This document shows positions 1 to 6,477 of a stretch of 64,000 nt of DNA, one piece after another. Source of the DNA: Deltaproteobacteria bacterium (GTDB lineage: Bacteria > Myxococcota_A > Polyangia > Polyangiales > Ga0077539). The notes under the pieces were generated by a model that did not search any database, had not been told where the DNA came from, and saw nothing but the letters and a program-made list of their open reading frames with translations. Both the position numbers and the translations under genes were made by a program. The stretch is from assembly GCA_016704445.1 (NCBI GenBank), contig JADJAE010000001.1, positions 62,001-126,000 of the forward strand, written 5' to 3'. How positions within the stretch are numbered: position 1 is the stretch's first letter; each line of letters opens with the position of its first letter.

Positions 1-99
1 GCGGGTGGCGAAGCGCACAAGCTCCGAGCCGCCGTCGGCGCGTGCGACGGCGAGGGCGCTGTTGGTGGTTCCGAAATCGAGGCCGATGAAGCGATCCAT
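1..99 (-). CDS. Hsp70/DnaK-family protein, N-terminal fragment
   Basis: Only the first 33 codons are in the window; the gene runs off the left edge. The translation opens MDRFIGLDFGTTNSALAVA, which is the phosphate-1 loop of the actin/Hsp70 ATPase fold (DxGTTNS), so the product should bind ATP and act as a chaperone or Hsp70-like regulator. The ATG at 99-97 is the only good start before this motif. Whether it is DnaK itself or one of the divergent Hsp70-like proteins common in myxobacteria cannot be told from this fragment. It diverges from the gene at 240. Confidence 0.85.
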   Translation of the reverse strand, partial: MDRFIGLDFGTTNSALAVARADGGSELVRFATR

Positions 100-221
100 G
101 GATGGGTGGGGCCTCCGAAGGGGAACGTTCTCCGCTTCCCGTCGCGAAGAAGGGGGCGGGCGCGATAGCAAAGCCCCACCGCCGTAGCAACTCCCCTCCT
201 TCGGCCATCGGGGATGTGCGC

Positions 222-227
222 TAGTCT
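222..227 (+). promoter_or_regulatory. TAGTCT -10-like box just before the gene at 240
   Basis: A TANNNT hexamer ends 12 nt before the ATG at 240 and no Shine-Dalgarno is visible. A start point about 7 nt downstream would leave almost no leader. It belongs to a recurring pattern in this window; inferred only. Confidence 0.4.
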
Positions 228-239
228 CGCCGTCCCCCC

Positions 240-596
240 ATGCGCGCCCGCTGGATCGTCCTCGCCCTGTGCTGCTGCCTCGTCGGCGCGCTCCTCGCGC
301 TGCGCCCCGCCCCCGTCGACGCCCAGCAGACCGGAGGCAGCTTCGGCGGCTCGCGCTGGGGCAGCGGCGGCGGCGGCTCCCCGGCGCCCACCAAGACCTG
401 GGGACAGAAGACCGGCGGCGTGTCTCGCCCCTCGTCCTGGGGTAGCTCCTACGACTACGGCCGCAGCCGCAACCGCTACGACAACAGCGGCGGAGGCAGC
501 GGAGGCGGCGAGTGCGCGGCCTCCCTCGCGATGATCACCATGGGCCTGGTCGGTGGCCTTGTGGTGGGACGTCGCGAGCGCCGCAAGCGCCCCTGA
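240..596 (+). CDS. Small secreted Gly/Ser-rich protein with C-terminal membrane anchor
   Basis: A 118-residue protein of unknown function. It has an N-terminal signal segment (residues 1-28, ending near VDAQ), then a low-complexity region rich in Gly, Ser, Trp and Tyr (GGSFGGSRWG, YDYGRSRNRYD), then a single hydrophobic helix (about residues 95-109) followed by a basic tail RRERRKRP. The helix-plus-arginine tail resembles a surface-anchoring or sorting end. GGSFGGS-type segments occur in DUF1517-like proteins, but that domain itself is not visible. The Nudix gene follows 18 nt downstream and may be co-transcribed. Confidence 0.65.
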   Translation: MRARWIVLALCCCLVGALLALRPAPVDAQQTGGSFGGSRWGSGGGGSPAPTKTWGQKTGGVSRPSSWGSSYDYGRSRNRYDNSGGGSGGGECAASLAMITMGLVGGLVVGRRERRKRP

Positions 597-614
597 GGGA
601 TCCTTCAGCCCGTC

Positions 615-1241
615 ATGGCACCGAAGCCCGTCAGCCTCACCCTCGACCGCGTCGCCCGCGCCCTCCGCTCCCCCGAACGCTGGACCTACGAGGGCGACGT
701 CCGCTGGAGGGCCGCGGTGGCGGTGATCCTGAGGGAGCGCGACGGGGCCCTGGAGGTGCTGGTGATCCGACGGGCCGAGCGCGCGGGCGACCGCTGGTCG
801 GGCCACGCGGCGCTGCCCGGCGGCAAGGTGAGCGAGTCCGACACCAGCATCGATGACACGGCCCTGAGAGAGACCCTGGAGGAGGTCGGGCTCGACCTGC
901 GCGCCATCGGCGCCCGACGCCTCGGGCAGCTCGACGACCACCCCTCGCTCAAGCAGCGGAGCTGGGCGCGCTTCACCGTGGTGCCCGTGGTCTACGCGAT
1001 CGAGGGCGACCCCCCGTTGACCCTCGACGCCCGGGAGGTAGCCGAGGCGATGTGGGTGCCCCTCGATGAGGTGCGACGCACACAGGGGTCGATGCTGTGG
1101 TGGTTTCGGCCAGTGAAGGCCATCCCGGTGAAGCTCCCGATGCGGCTGCCCAGGTGGCAGTGGCGCGGGCTCACCATCTGGGGCCTGACCTACGGGATGC
1201 TGCGGGAGCTGATGGATCGGGCGGAGTCGGCGGAGCCCTGA
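615..1241 (+). CDS. Nudix hydrolase, CoA-pyrophosphatase-like
   Basis: A 208-residue Nudix-fold hydrolase that should cleave a nucleoside-diphosphate-X bond with Mg2+. The core starts near residue 31; LPGGKV is at 67-72 and the Nudix helix has R85-E86-x-x-E89-E90-x-G92. The loop uses Asp (D76) where classical boxes have Glu, and the LPGGK...ALRETLEE layout is closest to the CoA-pyrophosphatase (NUDT7/8, YeaB) branch. The substrate is not proven by sequence. A C-terminal stretch rich in Trp and Arg (about 160-195) is unusual. It is followed by a hairpin and converges on the repeat protein gene. Confidence 0.88.
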   Translation: MAPKPVSLTLDRVARALRSPERWTYEGDVRWRAAVAVILRERDGALEVLVIRRAERAGDRWSGHAALPGGKVSESDTSIDDTALRETLEEVGLDLRAIGARRLGQLDDHPSLKQRSWARFTVVPVVYAIEGDPPLTLDAREVAEAMWVPLDEVRRTQGSMLWWFRPVKAIPVKLPMRLPRWQWRGLTIWGLTYGMLRELMDRAESAEP

Positions 1242-1265
1242 ACCCTTACCCGATGAGGTAAGGGT
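1242..1265. terminator. Bidirectional hairpin between convergent genes
   Basis: A perfect 9-bp inverted repeat (ACCCTTACC / GGTAAGGGT) with a 6-nt loop starts directly after the Nudix stop codon and lies before the stop of the opposing gene. There is no T tract on either side. The position between two convergent stops fits a transcription terminator. Confidence 0.7.
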
Positions 1266-1285
1266 ACAGGGTCACCGGGGAGCGG

Positions 1286-4200
1286 TCACTTCTTGGAGGA
1301 GCGACGGCGGCGGCGGAGCGAGGGGATCGCCACCGCGAGCGCGCCCAGGCAGAGCGCGGCGAGGCCCGAGGCGTCGGTAGAGCCCGGGTTGACCGAGCAC
1401 GCGAAGCCGTCGCCTGCGTAGGTGTACCGGGCGGCGACCACGCCGCCGTCGACTCCGGCGTCGGTGACCCCGGCGTCGGCGCGCGCCACGCAGCGGCCCG
1501 CGTTGGTGTCGCAGACCGGCAGCGAGGGGTCGGTGCAGTTGGCGTTCGGGTCGGCCGCCGGGAGCCTCGCGTTGACGCGGTTGGCGCCGTCTTCGCGCGC
1601 GTCGCTGTCGGGCACGCAGTCGTTGTCCGAGTCGCGGTCGAGGAAGTCGGGGTTGTCCGACGCGCCGTCGGTGTTCACCGGCGTGTTGAGGTTGGAGCCG
1701 CCCTCGTCGCGGTCGAGGTCGCCGTCGCCGTCCGCGTCGAGGTCGCGGTACGAGGGGTTGCCGTCCGCGTCGAGGTCGTCGCCCTCGGACGGGTCGAGCA
1801 TGCGCTCGACGCGCGTCGGGATGCCGTCGTTGTCGTCGTCCGGATCGAGGTAGTCCGGCCCGTCGGTCATGTCCGTGTTGCGGGGCATGGCGAAGCCGCC
1901 CGTCCCGAGCTCGTCGCGCGTCGGCACCGTGTCGCCGTCGTCGTCGGGATCGTTCGGGTCGATCATCCCGTCCATGTCGGAGTCGCGCGGCGTGGTGCTG
2001 CCGCCCGGGCCGAGCTCGTCGCCGTCGCGGATGGAGTCGCCGTCCGTGTCGGGGTTGTCGGGGTTGGTCCCGATGCGGGTCTCGACGGTGTCGGGGATGC
2101 CGTCGCCGTCGCGGTCGCCCGCGGGGCCGCAGGTGCCGGTGAGGCGGGTGCACACCATGCCGGTCGCGCAGTTGTTGTTCGGGTCGACCGAGGGGGCCAT
2201 CGCGTTGGTGCGGTTGGCGCCGTCCTCCCTCGGGTCGCTGTCGGGCACGCAGTCGTTGTCCGAGTCGCGGTCGAGGAAGTCAGGACCGTCGGTGCTCCCG
2301 GTGGCCATGTCGCTGTTGGCCGGGGTCATCGGGGTGGGGCCCACCTCGTCGCGGTCGAGGTCCATGTCCCCGTCCGAGTCGAGGTCGCGGTAGGACGGAT
2401 TGCCGTCCATGTCGAAGTCATCGTCGGGCGTCGGATCGGCCATCCGCTCGACGCGCGTCGGGATGGTGTCGTTGTCGTCGTCCGGATCGAGCCAGTCGGG
2501 GTTGTCGGTCATGTCCGTGTTGCGCGGCATGGCGAACCCGCCGGGCCCGAGCTCGTCGCGCGTCGGCACGGTGTCGTTGTCGTCGTCGGGATCGAGCGGG
2601 TCGATCATCCCGTCCATGTCGGAGTCGCGCGGCGTGGCGCTGCCGCCCGGGCCGAGCTCGTCGCCGTCGCGGATGGAGTCGCCGTCCGTGTCGGGGTTGT
2701 CGGGGTTGGTCCCGATGCGGGTCTCGACCATGTCGGGGATGCCGTCGCCGTCGCGATCGCCGCCGGTCGGGTCGGCCCCGCACACGCCGGTCATGCGGTT
2801 GCACACCATCGCCGCGCCGCAGTTGGCGTTCGGGTTGGTGGACGGCCGCGCCGGGTCGACGCGGGCCGTGCCGTCCTCGCGCGGATCGTTGTCGGGCGCG
2901 CAGTCGTTGTCCGAGTCGCGGTCGAGGAAGTCCGGGCCGTCGGTGCTGCCCGTGGTCGCGTCGCTGTTGGCCGGCATCGAGGGGGCGGCGCCCACCTCGT
3001 CGCGGTCGAGGTCCATGTCCCCGTCCGAGTCGAGGTCGCGGTAGGAGGGCGTGCCGTCCATGTCGAAGTCGCGGCCGACGGAGGTGTCGCGCGCCTGCTC
3101 CACGGCGGTCGGGATGGTGTCGTTGTCGTCGTCCGGATCGAGCCAGTCGGGGTTGTCGACCGTGTCCGTGTTGCGGGGCGAGGCGAAGCCCCCCGGGCCG
3201 AGCTCGTCGCGCGTCGGCACGGTGTCGTTGTCGTCGTCGATGTCCCGGTAGTCCGGCGAGCCGTCGCCGTCGGTGTCGCGCGGGCTCATGCCCCCGCCGG
3301 TGCCGAGCTCGTTGACCGTGGGGATGCCGTCGCCGTCGTCGTCGGGCTCGCGGAAGTCCGGCGTGCCGTCCATGTCGGTGTCGCGCGTCGGCCCCTCGGT
3401 GAGGTCGGGGAGGGTGTCGCCGTCGGTGTCGACCGCGGTGCACGCCATCGGGCTCACGGCCTGGAAGCGGATGCCGTCGATGGCGAAGTCATTGCCCCGG
3501 TCCGTCGGCTCGACGTCGACCACCCGGAAGACCGCCGAGCCGCTGCGCGACGAGCGGTGGATGCCGCCGACGAAGTCCCAGAACATGTTCTCGCCGTCGG
3601 AGGCGCGGAGCCGGAGCTCCGGGGTGACGGGGGTGCCGTCGACGGTGATCACCAGGCGCGAGGTGAGCTGGCCGCGGGGGATGTTCTCTCCGCCCCAGTC
3701 GGCCACGTTGAACTGCACCACGTAGTCGCGGCCCGCCTCGATGAGGACGTTGGCCTGGTAGGCCGTGCGCACGCCGACGCCGTTGAAGAGCGCAGCGAAG
3801 CCGTCGCCGTTGGCGTCGGTCCAGCGGAGCCCGGCGAAGGGGGTGAAGGCGCCGTTCCAGCCGGAGGGGTTGTTGGTGACGGTGAAGTTTCCTTCGGGTG
3901 TGCCGCCGCCGTAGCCCGTGACGGAGTTGCGCGAGTCGTCGAAGGTGTAGTCCGAGGTGAAGCCCACCCGGCCCATCACGAAGTCGCCGTTGGGGGCCAG
4001 GTTGCTGGTGGTCTCCCGGCAGCCGTAGCCGAACTCCACGCGGCACGTCGCGCTGCAGCCGTCCCCCGCGCGGCTGTTGCCGTCGTCGCACTCCTCTCGG
4101 AAGCTCCCCGCGCCGGCGCGGATGGCGTCGCCGCAGATCGCGGTGCACGCCGTCCCCGAGGTGGCACAACGAAACCCGGGTTCGAGGATGCACGTCGTGC

Positions 4201-4360
4201 CGCAGCCGTCGCCGCCCGCACGGTTGCCGTCGTCGCAGGTCTCGCCCGCGTTGACGGTGCCGTTGCCGCAGGTAATCGGCTGAGCGAACGCCGCGGGGGA
4301 CGCGAGCATGGCGATGACGCCAGCAAGTCCCCAGTGCCATCGGTGAAATCGTCGTCTCAT
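1286..4360 (-). CDS. Thrombospondin type 3 repeat surface protein with MYXO-CTERM-like tail
   Basis: A 1024-residue exported protein. From MRRRFHRW it has a signal peptide ending at AFAQ, which is why 4360 was chosen over the upstream in-frame ATG at 4414. Two Cys-rich myxococcal repeats (CGNGTVNAGETCDDGN type, DUF4215-like) come first, then a jelly-roll-like region, then about 640 residues of Asp-rich calcium-binding thrombospondin type 3 motifs (DxDxDGxPD). These are arranged as three long copies. The end has a Cys, a hydrophobic helix and RRRRRSSKK, resembling MYXO-CTERM sorting signals. Probably anchored at the outer surface; ligand unknown. The codon pattern is extremely repetitive. Confidence 0.88.
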   Translation of the reverse strand: MRRRFHRWHWGLAGVIAMLASPAAFAQPITCGNGTVNAGETCDDGNRAGGDGCGTTCILEPGFRCATSGTACTAICGDAIRAGAGSFREECDDGNSRAGDGCSATCRVEFGYGCRETTSNLAPNGDFVMGRVGFTSDYTFDDSRNSVTGYGGGTPEGNFTVTNNPSGWNGAFTPFAGLRWTDANGDGFAALFNGVGVRTAYQANVLIEAGRDYVVQFNVADWGGENIPRGQLTSRLVITVDGTPVTPELRLRASDGENMFWDFVGGIHRSSRSGSAVFRVVDVEPTDRGNDFAIDGIRFQAVSPMACTAVDTDGDTLPDLTEGPTRDTDMDGTPDFREPDDDGDGIPTVNELGTGGGMSPRDTDGDGSPDYRDIDDDNDTVPTRDELGPGGFASPRNTDTVDNPDWLDPDDDNDTIPTAVEQARDTSVGRDFDMDGTPSYRDLDSDGDMDLDRDEVGAAPSMPANSDATTGSTDGPDFLDRDSDNDCAPDNDPREDGTARVDPARPSTNPNANCGAAMVCNRMTGVCGADPTGGDRDGDGIPDMVETRIGTNPDNPDTDGDSIRDGDELGPGGSATPRDSDMDGMIDPLDPDDDNDTVPTRDELGPGGFAMPRNTDMTDNPDWLDPDDDNDTIPTRVERMADPTPDDDFDMDGNPSYRDLDSDGDMDLDRDEVGPTPMTPANSDMATGSTDGPDFLDRDSDNDCVPDSDPREDGANRTNAMAPSVDPNNNCATGMVCTRLTGTCGPAGDRDGDGIPDTVETRIGTNPDNPDTDGDSIRDGDELGPGGSTTPRDSDMDGMIDPNDPDDDGDTVPTRDELGTGGFAMPRNTDMTDGPDYLDPDDDNDGIPTRVERMLDPSEGDDLDADGNPSYRDLDADGDGDLDRDEGGSNLNTPVNTDGASDNPDFLDRDSDNDCVPDSDAREDGANRVNARLPAADPNANCTDPSLPVCDTNAGRCVARADAGVTDAGVDGGVVAARYTYAGDGFACSVNPGSTDASGLAALCLGALAVAIPSLRRRRRSSKK
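1490..3431 (-). repeat. Three long tandem copies (about 630-670 bp) inside the TSP3 gene
   Basis: The coding sequence consists of three similar blocks, about 1490-2115, 2116-2758 and 2759-3431. Each encodes about 210-220 residues with the same order of landmarks: VETRIGTNP, DELGPGG, PSYRDLD, FLDRDSDNDC, then a Cys pair. The two later copies (in protein order) are nearly identical over their first half, and the first is more diverged. This is internal coding duplication, not a mobile element. Confidence 0.85.
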
Positions 4361-4450
4361 CACGCTTGAAGCCTCCAAAAAGCGGTGGTGCGCTATTCCC
4401 CTACGAGAACACACCGCGCACCTCCGCCGCCAGTGACCGTCAATCCCAGG

Positions 4451-5767
4451 TCAGGATTTCACGGCCCGGCGCAGCCTTCGGAGCCCCCGTCGCGATCGTC
4501 CGAGGGCGGCGAGAGCGAGGGCGACGAGGCCCACCCCGGGCGATCCAGCGGGGCTGCCCGCGCGGCAGCCGCAGGTGGCAGGCGGCGCAGGGGCGATCAC
4601 CCCGCCCCGGTCGGTGGAGGCGTCGAGCAGGGTCGACGGGACGAGCGTGCGACGCACCACGCTCCAGCGGCCAGGGCACACGTCGCGCAGGAGGGTTCGG
4701 GCGGGGCAGCGGGTCGGCGGGCCGCCGACCTCCGCGGACGAGAGGGCCGTCACGAAGGGCGCCTCGCCGTCGCTGCGCAGCACGAGCGCGCCGCCCGGGA
4801 CGAAGGTACGACAGGCCCAGAGCGAGCCGTCGCTCCAGCGGAGGCAGTCGACCGGCTCGGCGGAGAAGCGCGTCGGGGCGGCGCCGTCGACCGAGCGCCA
4901 CACGCCATCCTCGGGCCCTCCCCCCCACACGCTGCGGCCGTCGTCGGAGAGGGCGAAGCCCCGCATCGGGCCGCGGGTACGCAGCACCTCGCGCACGGTC
5001 TCGCCGCCGTCGTCGCTGCGCAGGAGCACCCCGGCGCCCTCCGCGGAGCCGCCGTCCATCTCCGAGCTCGCGGCCGTGGCGCGGAGGTAGAGCACCTCCG
5101 GGCGGCGGCCGTCGACGCCAGAGACGAAGACCCCGGTGGCGTCGCCGAAGCGGGCGCCCGCGCGCTCCCAGCGGGCGCCTCCGTCGACGCTGCGGTAGAG
5201 CACCGCGCTGCCGTCGGCGTTGAGGGTCCCGCTGGCGTAGAGGCGCATCGGGTCGGAGCCCGAGACCTCGATGGTCTGGAGCACCACGCCCGTGAAGCGG
5301 TCGCCGACGAAGTCGAAGGTGAGCCCGTTGTCCGTCGAGCGCGCCACGCGGGAGTCGGGCATGGCGTTGCGGGTGACCGCGATGGCCCAGGTGACCCGGC
5401 CGTCGGGGGAGCTCGCGAGGTCCTTGACGGTGAGGGACTCGAGGTCGGGCTGACGGCGGAAGGTGCAGCCGTTGCGGGTGGTCACCAGGCCGTCTTCGAG
5501 GGCGACCAGCAGGGTGCCGTCGGCGGCGTAGCTGAGGGGCGGATCATACCCGTCCCCGTAAAGCAGCGCGTCCTCGCACCAGTACTCCCAGCGGCGTCCG
5601 CGGTCGACGCTCACCAGGAGACCGAAGGTCGCGCGCACCACCATGAGGTCGCGGTTGGCGCCGGGGGCCTGATGAAACTCTTGTGCGCTGGGGAAGCGAC
5701 CGTTGGCAGAAGCCGTGGAGGTCGCGAGCAGGAGGAGCGAGGCGGCGAGGAAGGCGGGGCGGATCAC
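4451..5767 (-). CDS. Exported BNR-repeat (sialidase-like propeller) protein
   Basis: A 438-residue secreted protein. The GTG at 5767 overlaps the stop of the upstream erpA-type gene (GTGA), and the translation from it is a clean signal peptide (VIRPAFLAASLLLLATSTASA). The body carries Asp-box/BNR motifs SVDRGRRW, STDNGLTF, SVDGGARW and SDDGGETV, typical of beta-propellers. No catalytic sialidase residues are evident, so a binding or structural role is likelier. The C-terminus has CGCRAG, a hydrophobic helix and an Arg-rich tail, again MYXO-CTERM-like. The TSP3 gene follows 90 nt downstream on the same strand. Confidence 0.8.
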   Translation of the reverse strand: MIRPAFLAASLLLLATSTASANGRFPSAQEFHQAPGANRDLMVVRATFGLLVSVDRGRRWEYWCEDALLYGDGYDPPLSYAADGTLLVALEDGLVTTRNGCTFRRQPDLESLTVKDLASSPDGRVTWAIAVTRNAMPDSRVARSTDNGLTFDFVGDRFTGVVLQTIEVSGSDPMRLYASGTLNADGSAVLYRSVDGGARWERAGARFGDATGVFVSGVDGRRPEVLYLRATAASSEMDGGSAEGAGVLLRSDDGGETVREVLRTRGPMRGFALSDDGRSVWGGGPEDGVWRSVDGAAPTRFSAEPVDCLRWSDGSLWACRTFVPGGALVLRSDGEAPFVTALSSAEVGGPPTRCPARTLLRDVCPGRWSVVRRTLVPSTLLDASTDRGGVIAPAPPATCGCRAGSPAGSPGVGLVALALAALGRSRRGLRRLRRAVKS

Positions 5768-6087
5768 ACCGAGAAGGAGCTCCCGCAGCCGCAGGTGCCC
5801 TTCACGTTGGGGTTGCCGAACTTGAAGCCGGCGCCGGAGAGCGACTCGACGTAGTCGATCTCGGTGTTCTCCAGGTACTGGATGGAGAGCGGATCGACGA
5901 AGAGCTGGATGCCCAGGCACTCCACGATCTGGTCCATGTCCGTGGGCTTCTCATCGAAGTACAGGTCGTACTGGAAGCCCGAGCAGCCGCCGCCCTTCAC
6001 CTGGAGACGAAGGCCCTGACCCTCGAGACCCTCCGCCTTGGCGATCTCCTTGACCTTGTTCGCTGCGATCTCGGTGAGCGTGATCAT
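5764..6087 (-). CDS. erpA: ErpA/IscA-type Fe-S cluster carrier protein
   Basis: A 107-residue A-type carrier that passes Fe-S clusters to target apoproteins. The three cluster cysteines are C35 (GGGCSGFQY) and C99/C101 (TCGCGSSFSV), all present. The segments VDPLSIQYL and the GSSFSV end match ErpA more closely than IscA. The start at 6087 (MITLTEIAANK) is set by a strong Shine-Dalgarno, AAGGAGA, six bases upstream; the in-frame ATG at 6114 has none. A 2Fe-2S ferredoxin gene lies 99 nt upstream on the same strand, a sensible partner for a cluster carrier. Confidence 0.92.
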   Translation of the reverse strand: MITLTEIAANKVKEIAKAEGLEGQGLRLQVKGGGCSGFQYDLYFDEKPTDMDQIVECLGIQLFVDPLSIQYLENTEIDYVESLSGAGFKFGNPNVKGTCGCGSSFSV

Positions 6088-6186
6088 CGTGTCTCCTTCA
6101 ACCAGCGACCGCATCTGCGGCCGTCTTCGTTGCTTCAGTTACTAACGCACGGCTTGCGCATGGTCCAGCGAAGCCCCGGGAGGCAA

Positions 6187-6477
6187 TCAGATCACCCTCA
6201 GCCGCACGACCCCGCCGCCCGCGGCAATGCGGAGCTGGCACCCGAGGCGCACCGAGGGCCGCTCCTTCAGGTAGGTGAGCAGCTCGTCCTCCCACTCCGT
6301 GCGCGGCTCGCAGAGGTCCATCCCCTCGGTCACCTCCAGCCGACAGATGCCGCAGTTGGCGTGCCTGCAGGAGAACGGAACCCCCGCCCGGATGTCCCGG
6401 TCGCACGCCTCGGCCACCGAGACCCCGTCGGGGTAGTCGACGGCGAAGCCCGTGCGCTCGAACACCAGCCTCGGCAT
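6187..6477 (-). CDS. Plant-type 2Fe-2S ferredoxin
   Basis: A 96-residue ferredoxin. The ligands C37-x4-C42-x2-C45 and C80 form the classical [2Fe-2S] pattern (FSCRHANCGICRLEV ... RLGCQLR). It carries single electrons; the reductase or oxygenase partner is not in this window. The ATG shares a base with the stop of the large repeat lipoprotein upstream (TGATG), so the two are probably translationally coupled. The ErpA-type gene follows. Coupling of a redox carrier to a surface lipoprotein is odd and is noted as a finding. Confidence 0.92.
   Translation of the reverse strand: MPRLVFERTGFAVDYPDGVSVAEACDRDIRAGVPFSCRHANCGICRLEVTEGMDLCEPRTEWEDELLTYLKERPSVRLGCQLRIAAGGGVVRLRVI

Noticed and set aside
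4385..5854. A 489-codon open frame on the plus strand opposite the BNR gene
   Set aside because: Its translation is Arg/Ala/Gly-rich with no motif, while the minus strand has a signal peptide, BNR motifs and a coupled start.
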